From Nitrosomonas communis (GTDB lineage Bacteria > Pseudomonadota > Gammaproteobacteria > Burkholderiales > Nitrosomonadaceae), in contig NZ_CP011451.1 in NCBI RefSeq assembly GCF_001007935.1, positions 496,001-560,000 of the forward strand: DNA of 64,000 nucleotides, given 5' to 3'. The notes beneath the pieces are model-generated. The model was not told where the DNA came from and searched no databases. It saw only the letters and a list, made by a program, of their open reading frames with translations. The number at the start of each line of letters is the position of its first letter. Within the stretch, counting starts at the first letter, position 1. Both the position numbers and the translations under genes were made by a program. Of the stretch, positions 8,495-16,979 are shown one piece after another.

Positions 8495-8960
8495 GCGCAA
8501 TGCTCTGATTAGTCTATCTGCTGCTGCGCTGGTAGCGATTGCCTGGTCTGAGGGTTACCGTGAGCATGCCTATGATGATGGTATAGGAGTGCAGACTATC
8601 GGCTTTGGCACAACGTCCGGCGTTAAAGCGGGCGACAAAACCGACCCTGTGAGAGCGCTGGGACTGCTGTACCGTGATGCGAACGAAATGGTCACACAAC
8701 TCTCCCGCCCCAGCTGTATCGGCGATGTACCGGTGTATCAGCACGAGGCGGACGCATTTATCAGTCTGACATACAACATCGGGGCAAGCGCTTTTTGTAA
8801 ATCTACCCTGGCCAAAAAATTAAAACAGAATCCACCTGACTATGCAGGAGCCTGCACCGAGATTCTGCGATGGAACAAAGCGGGCGGCCGTGCGCTGGCG
8901 GGACTGAAGAAGCGCCGCCAGCAGGAATATGAATTGTGCACGTATGGTGATAACAAATGA
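8484..8960 (+). CDS. SAR-type endolysin, GH24 lysozyme
   Basis: A 158-residue muramidase from the ATG at 8484. An N-terminal weakly hydrophobic stretch (NALISLSAAALVAIAW, about residues 6-21) rich in Ala, Ser and Leu is typical of a signal-anchor-release domain, so the enzyme would be exported by Sec and tethered until lysis. The catalytic triad follows the family pattern E-x8-D-x5-T: E23, D32 and T38. Phage P21 and P1 lysozymes work in this way with a pinholin. Four cysteines are present, so thiol control is possible (inference). It lies between the amidase and the spanins; having two different lysins in one cassette is less common. Confidence 0.88.
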   Translation: MQNKRNALISLSAAALVAIAWSEGYREHAYDDGIGVQTIGFGTTSGVKAGDKTDPVRALGLLYRDANEMVTQLSRPSCIGDVPVYQHEADAFISLTYNIGASAFCKSTLAKKLKQNPPDYAGACTEILRWNKAGGRALAGLKKRRQQEYELCTYGDNK

Positions 8961-9493
8961 ACACGTTATTTTCACCTTACTTTTGGTTAGCGATTTTGCT
9001 TGGCGCATTCACCCTGCTCGGCATCGGCTACTACCAAGGCCATCGCAATGGCAAGAATGCCTGCCTGGCTAGGCAGGCGTTTGCCATCGAAGAAGCCGTC
9101 AAAAAAGCGCAAGAACAAGCCATCGATCAGGCGAAAGCCGAGCTTAAAACCACCCAGGGATTTGAAACCGCACGTGAAACCGTGCGCACCGTTTACGTGA
9201 AAATCAAGGAAAAAGCCGATGAGAACATTGATCAAAATAATGGTTATGGTGATTGTAGTCTGGATGATGACGGCCTGCACCTCTACAACTCACGTCCCTT
9301 TGCAAGTGTCCCCAATCCGCCAGCCTCCGGCCTCGCTGACCTCCCTTTGCCCGGATCTGCCGATTGCTGCGGACGGACGGCTGGCGACCTTATTGCGCAA
9401 CAGCCTGGAGCGCTCGGCACTGTATTACGAGTGCCAGGCGAAACACAAAGCGCTGGTGGAATGGGCCACCCCGCCACCGGAAAGAGAGAATAA
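8957..9493 (+). CDS. Rz: Rz-like inner-membrane spanin
   Basis: An 178-residue type II membrane protein. It has an N-terminal membrane segment (FWLAILLGAFTLLGIGYY, residues 9-26), then a charged helix rich in Ala, Glu and Lys (about 35-90) typical of the Rz coiled coil. The last 80 residues are Pro/Gly-rich and overlap the Rz1 gene in another frame. Rz binds the outer-membrane lipoprotein Rz1, and the complex fuses the two membranes at the last step of lysis. The ATG overlaps the endolysin stop by 4 bases. Confidence 0.87.
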   Translation: MNTLFSPYFWLAILLGAFTLLGIGYYQGHRNGKNACLARQAFAIEEAVKKAQEQAIDQAKAELKTTQGFETARETVRTVYVKIKEKADENIDQNNGYGDCSLDDDGLHLYNSRPFASVPNPPASGLADLPLPGSADCCGRTAGDLIAQQPGALGTVLRVPGETQSAGGMGHPATGKRE

Positions 9494-9497
9494 GTGA
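9219..9497 (+). CDS. Rz1: Rz1-like outer-membrane lipoprotein spanin, nested in Rz
   Basis: A 92-residue lipoprotein read in a different frame entirely within the 3' half of Rz, ending 4 bases beyond it. The signal peptide is MRTLIKIMVMVIVVWMMTAC with a lipobox MTAC and lipid-bearing C20. A proline-containing mature part follows (IRQPPASLTSLCPDLP). The nested arrangement is the classic one of lambda and many tailed phages. Its stop TGA overlaps the GTG start of the following zinc-finger gene, so four bases take part in three reading frames. Confidence 0.87.
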   Translation: MRTLIKIMVMVIVVWMMTACTSTTHVPLQVSPIRQPPASLTSLCPDLPIAADGRLATLLRNSLERSALYYECQAKHKALVEWATPPPERENK

Positions 9498-9706
9498 AAG
9501 AGGATGATTTAGCGCAAGCAATCGAGCTAGCAGAGTATGAGTACACGCAACGGCGCGCGATCCGACCTGAAGCGCAAGTACCTGGGTTTAGCCACTGCGA
9601 GGATTGTGGTGAGGAAATCCCGCAAATCAGGAGAGAAATCAATGGGATAACCCGCTGCATCGATTGTCAGCAAGAACACGAATTAACCATAAAAAGAGAT
9701 TTATGA
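9494..9706 (+). CDS. TraR/DksA-type zinc-finger protein
   Basis: Seventy residues with a four-cysteine zinc finger C35-x2-C38-x16-C55-x2-C58 preceded by a helix (LAQAIELAEYEYTQRRA). This is the short TraR form of the DksA family, common in Mu-like phages. Family members bind in the RNA polymerase secondary channel and change promoter choice. It lacks the long coiled coil of DksA. It starts with GTG at 9494, overlapping Rz1. It probably biases transcription towards phage genes (inference). Confidence 0.85.
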   Translation: MKEDDLAQAIELAEYEYTQRRAIRPEAQVPGFSHCEDCGEEIPQIRREINGITRCIDCQQEHELTIKRDL

Positions 9707-9707
9707 A

Positions 9708-9926
9708 ATGACTGACGAACACACGCTGTTGCTTGGAGAAATCAAGGGTAAGCTTGATCTCATGATCGAGAGACAGGATGAAAGCAATGCCCGGCTGGAT
9801 AAATTAGATACCCGTCTGCGCAAGGTCGAGACGAAATCAGCCATCAACGGTGCAGTCAGTGGCGGCCTGGTATCAGTGGGCATCGCGCTGATGATCGAGA
9901 AAGGCAAATCCCTGATCGGCCTGTAA
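9708..9926 (+). CDS. small coiled-coil membrane protein, holin- or antiholin-like
   Basis: Seventy-two residues. A heptad-rich amphipathic helix (about 5-42, with KLDLMIERQDESNARLDKL) is followed by one hydrophobic span (SGGLVSVGIALMIE, about 51-64) and a short basic tail. This layout matches XhlA-like phage proteins that sit next to holins. There is no other holin candidate in the lysis cassette, so it may itself be the holin or pinholin that triggers the SAR endolysin. The assignment is by size, topology and position, not by a specific motif. Confidence 0.62.
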   Translation: MTDEHTLLLGEIKGKLDLMIERQDESNARLDKLDTRLRKVETKSAINGAVSGGLVSVGIALMIEKGKSLIGL

Positions 9927-9934
9927 AGTGCGGC

Positions 9935-10435
9935 ATGGCATATTCTACAAAAACAATAACCGAAGCCCGTGCGGCTTATATCTATGAAGCGTTAAATCTG
10001 GAGGGTGTGTCCCGCAAATGTAACATCCCATTAAGCACCATCCGGCGCTGGAAAGATGTGGCCCGCGAAAATGGGGATGACTGGGACCGGGCGCGCGCAG
10101 CCGCCCGCCTCTCTGGGGAAGGCGCTGAAGCGGTCACCGCCGCTGTGATGGAAGATTTTGTGTTGTTATTTCAGAGCACACTGGAAGACGTCAAAAATAG
10201 CAAAGATATCAAACCGCTGGATAAAGCGGAGGTGCTGTCACGTATTTCAGATGCCTATGCTAAAACCATGAACGCGGTCACCAAGGGTAATCCAAAACTG
10301 GACAAGCTGAGCTTTGCCGCCGATATCCTGCGCGACCTAGTGCAGTTCATCCAGACCCATTACCCGCAGCATGCGATTGCCATGGAAGAAGTGCTGCTGC
10401 CGTTTGGCGAGAGCATTGGAAAGCGCTATGGCTAA
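9935..10435 (+). CDS. DUF1804 protein, Mu gp27-like (small terminase role)
   Basis: A 166-residue protein of the DUF1804 family. The N-terminal helix-turn-helix (ARAAYIYEALNLEGVSRKC and IPLSTIRRWKDVAREN, residues 11-45) would bind DNA. The rest is helical and ends with a segment common in the family (FIQTHYPQHAIAMEEVLLPF). Its place directly before the large terminase supports a packaging-initiation role. It overlaps the terminase start by 8 bases (ATGGCTAA). Confidence 0.85.
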   Translation: MAYSTKTITEARAAYIYEALNLEGVSRKCNIPLSTIRRWKDVARENGDDWDRARAAARLSGEGAEAVTAAVMEDFVLLFQSTLEDVKNSKDIKPLDKAEVLSRISDAYAKTMNAVTKGNPKLDKLSFAADILRDLVQFIQTHYPQHAIAMEEVLLPFGESIGKRYG

Positions 10436-12035
10436 AACTACCCAGAAAGCCTTTCTGCAGGAGCTGATACAGTTAGCAGCTGAATTCCGCCGCCAGATTG
10501 AAGCGAATGTTGATGGCTTCGCTCCAGATAGCGCAGCCAGAAAAGAAAGGCTCATGCGTGCAGAGCATGATCTCGAATTCTTCACACGCACCTATTTCCC
10601 GCACTATATCAAGCATCCCAATGCAGCACTGCATGACTTCCTGTATCAGCGATTGATAGAGATCGTCGATAACGGCGTGGGCGATCATGACGCCATTGCC
10701 GCGCCACGTGGCAATGCCAAATCAACGCTGGTGACGCAGATCTTCGTCATTTGGTGCATAGTCACGCAGCGCAAACATTACCCAGTCATCATCATGGATG
10801 CACTCGATCAGGCGCTGCCTATGCTGGAGGCGATCAAAGCCGAGTTGCAATTCAATCCGCGTCTGATGATGGATTACCCGCAGGCTGCCGGCCAAGGGCG
10901 CGTATGGCAAGTCGGTACCATCGTAACCAGTAACGATGCCAAAGTACAGGTATTCGGTTCAGGCAAACGCATGCGCGGTCTGCGTCATGGCCCACACCGC
11001 CCGGATCTGGTGATCGGTGATGATCTTGAAAACGATGAGAACGTCAGAAGCCCAGAGCAGCGCGACAAATTAGAATCGTGGCTGAAGAAAACCGTGCTGT
11101 CACTCGGTCCGGCGGATGACAGCATGGACGTGGTCATCATCGGCACCATTCTGCACTATGACTCGGTGCTGGCGCGCCTGATCAAAAACCCGCTATGGAA
11201 CGCACGCAAATTCAGGGCGGTGATCGAATGGCCGCATAGAATGGATCTGTGGGACAAGTGGGAAGAGCTATTGCTTAACCAGGGTGAAGCGGAGGCATTA
11301 GCGTTTTACCAGGAGCGCAAAACAGAAATGGAAGCAGGCTCAATCGTTTCCTGGCCTGCCGCCCAGCCACTTTACAAGCTGATGGTCAAACGTGCGCGTG
11401 ATGGCCGTCCGGCATTCGATTCTGAACAACAAAATGATCCCGTATCCGGTGATGATGCCCCTTTTGCCAACTGCATCCAGTTCTGGGTAAATCGCCTGAT
11501 GGAATGGCGCTTCTTTGGTGCATGCGATCCAAGTCTGGGCAAGCACGGTGCAAGTCGCGACCCCTCCGCTCTGCTAGTGGGCGGTTTCAACCGTCACACC
11601 GGTATTCTGGACGTAGTGGAAGCCTTGATCAAAAAACGCCTGCCCGATCGCATCATCGAAGACATCATAAAGTTACAGGCAGAATACCGTTGCGTGTTAT
11701 GGGTGGTGGAGGTGATCCAGTTCCAGGAGTTTCTGCGCACGGAGCTGGTCAAGCGTTCGGCTGCCCGTGGCGTGCCGGTACCGGCCACTGCTATCACACC
11801 CAGCACTGACAAATTACTCAGAATCGAAACCCTGCAACCGCACATGGCCAACGGCCTGATCCGCTTGCATCCATCGCAAGCTACGCTGATCGATCAATTG
11901 CGGCATTTCCCCAAAGCAGATCATGACGATGGGCCGGATGCATTGCACATGCTGTGGATGGCGGCCACCACTAGAAGCAGCGGTATAGCGTACCAGAGCG
12001 CAGGCAAATCAGAAAATGAAGGAGGCGCATGGTAA
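10428..12035 (+). CDS. terminase large subunit, Mu gp28-like
   Basis: A 535-residue packaging ATPase/nuclease from the ATG at 10428. A Walker A variant APRGNAKST lies at about residues 92-100, followed by a Walker B-like VIGDDLEND. The C-terminal nuclease domain includes ACDPSLGKHGASRDPSALLVGG and HDDGPDALHMLW, which supply the acidic metal ligands. The enzyme cuts the replicated or host-joined phage DNA and drives it into the prohead. An in-frame ATG at 10371 exists but would lie deep inside the preceding gene. Its last bases overlap the portal gene. Confidence 0.93.
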   Translation: MAKTTQKAFLQELIQLAAEFRRQIEANVDGFAPDSAARKERLMRAEHDLEFFTRTYFPHYIKHPNAALHDFLYQRLIEIVDNGVGDHDAIAAPRGNAKSTLVTQIFVIWCIVTQRKHYPVIIMDALDQALPMLEAIKAELQFNPRLMMDYPQAAGQGRVWQVGTIVTSNDAKVQVFGSGKRMRGLRHGPHRPDLVIGDDLENDENVRSPEQRDKLESWLKKTVLSLGPADDSMDVVIIGTILHYDSVLARLIKNPLWNARKFRAVIEWPHRMDLWDKWEELLLNQGEAEALAFYQERKTEMEAGSIVSWPAAQPLYKLMVKRARDGRPAFDSEQQNDPVSGDDAPFANCIQFWVNRLMEWRFFGACDPSLGKHGASRDPSALLVGGFNRHTGILDVVEALIKKRLPDRIIEDIIKLQAEYRCVLWVVEVIQFQEFLRTELVKRSAARGVPVPATAITPSTDKLLRIETLQPHMANGLIRLHPSQATLIDQLRHFPKADHDDGPDALHMLWMAATTRSSGIAYQSAGKSENEGGAW

Positions 12036-13594
12036 AACTAGTCGATATGTATGGCAACCCGATCGATACTGGTAAGCTGAAAGAAACGCAAAGCGCGAAA
12101 GTCGGACAACTGCATCAAGAGTTCGCTGCCCATCCAAGTCGAGGACTTACACCAGCCAAGCTCGCGCGTATCCTGGAAAGTGCCGAGCAGGGAGATATCC
12201 GCGCACAGCATGATTTATTCCTGGATATGGAGGAGAAAGACGGACATATCTTTTCAGAGATGAGTAAACGCAAGCGCGCATTGCTGACAGGCAACTGGGA
12301 TATCGCGCCCCCGCGCAACCCTTCCGCCAAAGAAAAGAAAATCGCCGCCGCAGTCAAAGAACTACTGCTTGATGTGTCCAATCTGGAAGATGTGGTGCTC
12401 GATTGCCTGGATGCCATCGGCCACGGCTTTGCTTGCCTGGAGTACGAATGGCAGCGGCTGGGGAATAACTGGTTACCGAAGGCTATTTATCACCGCCCGC
12501 AAAGCTGGTTCATGACCGATCGCGCCACGCGCACGCAAATCCGCTTGCGCGATATGTCGCTGGATGGTGCACAGCTGCAACCATTCGGCTGGATTACTCA
12601 TGTACATAAAGCCAAATCCGGCTATCTGTCGCGCGCAGGATTGCATCGTATACTCGCCTGGCCATTCCTGTTCAAGAATTACTCTGTGCGTGACTTAGCG
12701 GAATTCCTGGAAATCTATGGCCTGCCATTACGCTTGGGCACCTACCCAAGCGGCAGCGGCGATGATGAAAAAGCCACATTGCTTCGTGCCGTGATGCAAA
12801 TCGGGCACGATGCGGCGGGCATCATCCCGGAAGGCATGTCGATCGATTTCAAGGAAGCCGCCAAAGGCAGCCACGACCCCTACCAGGCCATGATGGACTG
12901 GTGCGAACGTACGCAAAGCAAAACCATCCTGGGCGGCACGCTCACCAGCCAGGCGGACGGTAAGTCCAGCACCAACGCTCTGGGCAATGTGCATAACGAA
13001 GTGCGCCATGATCTGATGATGTCAGATAGTCTTCAATTGTGCGGCACGCTCACGCGGGATCTGGTCGTACCCATCATGGTACTCAATATTGGCGGTATTG
13101 AAGATATGCGCCGCATCCCTCGCTTCACTATCGATCTGCGCGAACCAGAAGACCTTGGTTTATATGCGGAAGCACTGCCTAAGCTAGTCGATACCGGTTT
13201 GCCGGTACCCGTTTCCTGGGCACAAGAAAAGCTGCGCATTCCTGCCCCAGAAAAAAATGAACCGGTGCTCATGCGCTTACAACCTGCCCTTCCTGATATT
13301 GCACCTCCCCAACCGCCCTCCTCCGCTGCCGCTATTACTGCAGCCACCGCACAGAACGGGCTGGATGAATTCGATCTGTTCAGCGATGAATTGGCCAGCG
13401 ACTGGGAACGCGTCACCGATCCACTGATTGCGCCCGTCCTGGAACTAGCAGCAACGACCAGCAGCCTGGATGAATTTCGCACGAAAATGGCCGGACTAAT
13501 TGAATCGATGGACACCTCAAAACTGACCGAGACACTGGCACAAGGACAATTTGCTGCTGCCATCTATGGACGCGTACGTAATCAGAAACCGTAG
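12029..13594 (+). CDS. portal protein, DUF935 (Mu gp29-like)
   Basis: A 521-residue protein of the DUF935 family, the portal of Mu-like phages, forming the ring through which DNA enters the head. It shows the usual opening MVKLVDMYGNPI, an acid-rich helical segment near residues 60-80, and the conserved LEYEWQ, VHKAKSGYLSRAGLHRI and TSQADGKSSTNALGNVHNEV stretches. The C-terminal 110 residues are Pro/Ala-rich then helical. It overlaps the terminase gene by 7 bases. A hairpin follows before gpF. Confidence 0.92.
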   Translation: MVKLVDMYGNPIDTGKLKETQSAKVGQLHQEFAAHPSRGLTPAKLARILESAEQGDIRAQHDLFLDMEEKDGHIFSEMSKRKRALLTGNWDIAPPRNPSAKEKKIAAAVKELLLDVSNLEDVVLDCLDAIGHGFACLEYEWQRLGNNWLPKAIYHRPQSWFMTDRATRTQIRLRDMSLDGAQLQPFGWITHVHKAKSGYLSRAGLHRILAWPFLFKNYSVRDLAEFLEIYGLPLRLGTYPSGSGDDEKATLLRAVMQIGHDAAGIIPEGMSIDFKEAAKGSHDPYQAMMDWCERTQSKTILGGTLTSQADGKSSTNALGNVHNEVRHDLMMSDSLQLCGTLTRDLVVPIMVLNIGGIEDMRRIPRFTIDLREPEDLGLYAEALPKLVDTGLPVPVSWAQEKLRIPAPEKNEPVLMRLQPALPDIAPPQPPSSAAAITAATAQNGLDEFDLFSDELASDWERVTDPLIAPVLELAATTSSLDEFRTKMAGLIESMDTSKLTETLAQGQFAAAIYGRVRNQKP

Positions 13595-13634
13595 TGACGA
13601 TCCTTGTGATCGCCTCATTGCGCCGTCGATTATC

Positions 13635-13659
13635 AAGGGTGAACATAAGGTTCACCCTT
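13635..13659 (+). terminator. hairpin between portal and gpF genes
   Basis: A perfect 10-bp stem, AAGGGTGAAC and GTTCACCCTT, with a 5-base loop, 41 bases after the portal stop and 18 before the gpF start. There is no T-run. It may attenuate read-through or protect the upstream mRNA end. Confidence 0.5.
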
Positions 13660-13677
13660 ACACCACCAAAATAAACC

Positions 13678-14487
13678 ATGCCAGCATTTGAATTCAAATT
13701 ATTGCCACCTGTGGATGTTATCGAATTTTTCCGCCAGAAAGGCTACCTCATCGCCTTTAGCTGGGAGGATGTGTGGCAACAAGAACATCAAGCTGCGTTT
13801 ACCGTAGCAAAAGCCATGCTGTTTGACATCCTGCGCGATATTCGCGAGGCGGTCGATAAAGCATTAGCAAAAGGTACGACCTTCGAGCAATTCCGCCAAG
13901 AGCTGGCTCCCCTGCTGTTGCAGAAAGGTTGGTGGGGACGCGCTGACATGACTGACCCGATCACTAATGAAGTAAAGAACGTGCAGCTTGGCAGCACGCG
14001 CCGCCTCAAGGTTATTTATGATACCAACCTGCGCACTGCACACAGCGAAGGACAATGGCAACGCATTCAAAAAAATAAAGATGCTTTTCCTTACCTCAAA
14101 TATGATGCCAACAACTCCGAACACCCACGCTTGGAGCACTCAGCCTGGGATGGACTGGTGTTGCCGGTCGATGATCCCTTCTGGCAAGCTCATTATCCGG
14201 TCAAAGCATGGGGCTGCAAATGTGGTGTCATTCAACTAGATGAGGGCACAATAGATGAACTGGGATTGAAACCTTACAAACCACCGCAGGAGGAAACCTA
14301 CACCTATATAAACAAGCGCACCGGAGAGGTACAGCGCATCCCGAAGGGTGTTGACCCAAGTTTTAACTATCCGCCAGGCGGCCGTTTGGCAAATTTGCAA
14401 AAGACGCTAGCTGACAAGATCAATCGCCTGCCAGATGATTTAAAAGCTGCTGCAATGAGCAAATCAAAAAATCAGGGATTTAAGTGA
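13678..14487 (+). CDS. Mu gpF-like minor head protein
   Basis: A 269-residue head morphogenesis protein of the Mu F type. The N-terminal half is helical (EFKLLPPVDVIEFFRQKGYL; DIRDIREAVDKALAKGTTFEQF). The family core around residues 105-195 contains RLKVIYDTNLRTAHSEGQW, EHPRLEHSAWDGLVLPVDDPFW and WGCKCGV, a metal-binding-like pattern. It is shorter than Mu gpF. The next phage gene in Mu order (gpG/gpI) is displaced by about 3.3 kb by two minus-strand genes with integron-like sites, so this is where the late operon has been interrupted. Confidence 0.88.
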   Translation: MPAFEFKLLPPVDVIEFFRQKGYLIAFSWEDVWQQEHQAAFTVAKAMLFDILRDIREAVDKALAKGTTFEQFRQELAPLLLQKGWWGRADMTDPITNEVKNVQLGSTRRLKVIYDTNLRTAHSEGQWQRIQKNKDAFPYLKYDANNSEHPRLEHSAWDGLVLPVDDPFWQAHYPVKAWGCKCGVIQLDEGTIDELGLKPYKPPQEETYTYINKRTGEVQRIPKGVDPSFNYPPGGRLANLQKTLADKINRLPDDLKAAAMSKSKNQGFK

Positions 14488-14683
14488 TATTCCCTGTTAA
14501 TGGCTACAATGTCCTTACTTAAAAATTTCACCCGCGTTAACTATGCGTTAAATCGCGTCTAATCGCTATTCATATATATGGAAGTTTAAACTTTATTTGA
14601 TTGTAGATGTTTCCACTATAGATTTATCCACAGAAATCGACCCAAACAAGACAGTGAGGTAACACAAAATTTATTTTTAACGG

Positions 14684-14793
14684 AGATAACGCCTGAGTTA
14701 AGCTGCGCAGTGCAGTAGCTCGGATTGCGCTAGCGTAGCGCAAGCACAAGAGCCGTGCCACGAAATAGCATCGACTTGAAAGAATTGTTATAT
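14684..14793 (-). repeat. attC-like recombination site after the RloC-like gene
   Basis: On the minus strand: 5' core ATATAAC (14793-14787), then AATTCTTTCAAGTCGAT, a stem-loop TTGCGCTA/TAGCGCAA, then CAGCTTAACTCAGGC and the 3' core GTTATCT (14690-14684). Both arms match the classic attC consensus closely (TAACAATTC-TTCAAG on one side, GCTTAACTCA-GCGTTA on the other). Length is 110 bases. The stop codon of the preceding cassette gene lies 3 bases before the 5' core, the normal spacing. Confidence 0.85.
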
Positions 14794-14796
14794 GCG

Positions 14797-16965
14797 CTAC
14801 CTAATCTTCTCCATCTTTCTATAGTGTTCTCTGTATCCGCATTCCTCAAAGATGAGCTTGAAACCTCGTCGAAATGCCTCATAGTCGAACTCCTTGAGGT
14901 CGAATACGTTCTGTCCGAAAGAATGGGACTCGCGATTCATGTATCTGTTGAATGCTTGAAAGTGCGGCTCTTGTAAGGCTGATTTCTGGAATACATTCCC
15001 AAAGCTAGTCTTCTCTACAAATCCAAAGAAGTATTCAAGTATGTTGCGCATGCAATTCGCAATCAACGCGGGTGGAGAATTCTGGTTGTTTACGATTTGC
15101 CAATAAGAGTGATAGTCATTTTGAATATCTTCGTAGCTCATGAGGAAAATTTTGCTTCCTGTTGCGTCCTTCGAAACCCTAAATAGAGCTTGGGTTGCTT
15201 TGCGATTTTCGGGATTAATTTCTGTAAGCTCATAGAAAAAGTACAAACTATGGGTGAAGATGAAAACCTGTTCGATTTGAGCGTTCCGAAGGAAGTGACT
15301 CCAAATCAAGCGGCCAACATTAAAGATAAAAATATGAGATAGGCTTGAAATTGGATCGTCTAAGACCACGATACGTTTAGATGACGGTTTGTCAGGATTC
15401 TGTGTGCCCATGCATAACTCACAGAAATAAAGGAGAGAGATGATCATTTTCTCACCCTCGCTCAATGTCTTGAAGCTACCTGGGACTTCACTACTTCTTG
15501 CAAGCTCATATAGATGAGCAGACGTCTCATGCTTTCGGATCGCGAAGTCCATAATCCCCATTTTAACGAGCTCCGCGTTTATCTTTCCTATCGCCTCATC
15601 TGTATTCACTACTTGACGCTGCAATTCGACAATCTTCTTGTCGAGTTGTGAAATCGCAGCACATATTTTGTCGATTTCTCCTTTGTGTGACTTTTGCAGT
15701 TGTGCCATATCTTGATCTATGGTTTGCATCAAGACTATGTTCGCGTCGTACTGCCAACGCATGAGTGACCAAAACTTAGAGTTGATCTCAGCGAGTGATA
15801 TTTTTGCGTTTCTTACCTTCTCATTGTGGGTAACAATATTTGCGTTAGCAGCAGCTAGAGCGGTGTTGAGTTTATTAACTGCTTCAGTAGTGTCTTCAAG
15901 CTCGATCACAGTGGAAGGACTTTCAACTTTCTTATCTAGCAATAATTTGTTGCCCAACAAAATGGTTTGAAGTTGCGTATACAAAACGCCTATGGAATCG
16001 CTGTAAAATAATGATTTTTGGTACTCAGAAAGCTTCGGAATTCTTTCAATCACTGCTATATAGTTACTGCATAGCGAGTTAAGTTCGGCGATCTGGACAT
16101 CATAAGTTTTGTCGAAATAGCAGCGCAGATGCTCTAGAATGTGATTTGAAAGCGTTGGTTGCTGACAGAAGGGGCATGACTGAGGAAGTTCACCGTCTTG
16201 GTTTACGTATTTTTCGAGACCCTGACGAATCCAGTCTGAGTTGCGAAGATTATTGATGAAGCGAGCAAATGTGCTGTCTTGGGAGCCAACAATGGCTGTC
16301 TTAAAAAGCGCATGGGTTTCCACTAAGTTATAACTTGGAATCATTTTGAGTTCTGTTTCAGGAGGCTTACCTTGAGAGGTAGTCAATCTTCTAGCCTCCT
16401 CTTGCAATTGCTTGACAGTAAATTCCGGTTCGGCTACAGGTTTGCTGATGGCACAAAGATGCTCTGCAAGCTTGTCTTTATTGGCCATCATACCTTCGAG
16501 ACAGAACTTTAGTATACGATCTCCTCCAGAGTACTTGCGTTTTATTTCGAATATAGCTTCTACTACTTTTTCTTTCTCTGCCTTCAATTTCGACAGTGCA
16601 GAAGTATATGCTGAAACTTGGGACTCTTTTTCCGCTAGCAACGTCGCTTTAGATGTGCTTGCTTCGGAGATCATTCTTTCAAATTCTTTGTTTTCTTTGG
16701 AGAGGCTAAATATTCCTGGAATCTTTTCAGATTCATAGAAGTTCTCATGAATAAAGTCGTCATTGAAGACAAAGATTGTGGCTCCTTCGCCTCCTTCGAT
16801 GAAGCATGACGTAAATTCAGCACCCTCTGGGTTGCGAAGAAACTTACAGATAGTAGATTTGCCAGAACCGTTGAGTCCATAGACGAGGTTTACCTTCTTA
16901 TCGGTTTCCAAAACAGAAGCGTTGAAAAAGGTAGATAGGCCGTGGACTTTGATTTTGGTTAGCAT
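14797..16965 (-). CDS. RloC/PrrC-like ATPase, putative anticodon nuclease
   Basis: A 722-residue ABC/SMC-type ATPase. Walker A is GLNGSGKST (30-38), the signature LSEGEK (501-506), Walker B IVVLDDP (532-538) and the H-loop H572 (FTHS). Between them lies a long helical insertion with a CPFC zinc-hook motif (264-267), as in RloC and Rad50. The C-terminal domain has R640-x3-E644 (RNILE) and R674-x6-H681 (RYMNRESH), which resembles the Arg-Glu-His site of PrrC/RloC anticodon nucleases and the HEPN R-x4-6-H motif. RloC enzymes cleave tRNA anticodon loops and stop translation in infected or DNA-damaged cells. Size (RloC about 700-770) and domain order fit well. The enzyme class is inference; an AAA_13 protein with another effector is the alternative. 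Confidence 0.78.
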   Translation of the reverse strand: MLTKIKVHGLSTFFNASVLETDKKVNLVYGLNGSGKSTICKFLRNPEGAEFTSCFIEGGEGATIFVFNDDFIHENFYESEKIPGIFSLSKENKEFERMISEASTSKATLLAEKESQVSAYTSALSKLKAEKEKVVEAIFEIKRKYSGGDRILKFCLEGMMANKDKLAEHLCAISKPVAEPEFTVKQLQEEARRLTTSQGKPPETELKMIPSYNLVETHALFKTAIVGSQDSTFARFINNLRNSDWIRQGLEKYVNQDGELPQSCPFCQQPTLSNHILEHLRCYFDKTYDVQIAELNSLCSNYIAVIERIPKLSEYQKSLFYSDSIGVLYTQLQTILLGNKLLLDKKVESPSTVIELEDTTEAVNKLNTALAAANANIVTHNEKVRNAKISLAEINSKFWSLMRWQYDANIVLMQTIDQDMAQLQKSHKGEIDKICAAISQLDKKIVELQRQVVNTDEAIGKINAELVKMGIMDFAIRKHETSAHLYELARSSEVPGSFKTLSEGEKMIISLLYFCELCMGTQNPDKPSSKRIVVLDDPISSLSHIFIFNVGRLIWSHFLRNAQIEQVFIFTHSLYFFYELTEINPENRKATQALFRVSKDATGSKIFLMSYEDIQNDYHSYWQIVNNQNSPPALIANCMRNILEYFFGFVEKTSFGNVFQKSALQEPHFQAFNRYMNRESHSFGQNVFDLKEFDYEAFRRGFKLIFEECGYREHYRKMEKIR

Positions 16966-16979
16966 CGTGTTGCACTCCC

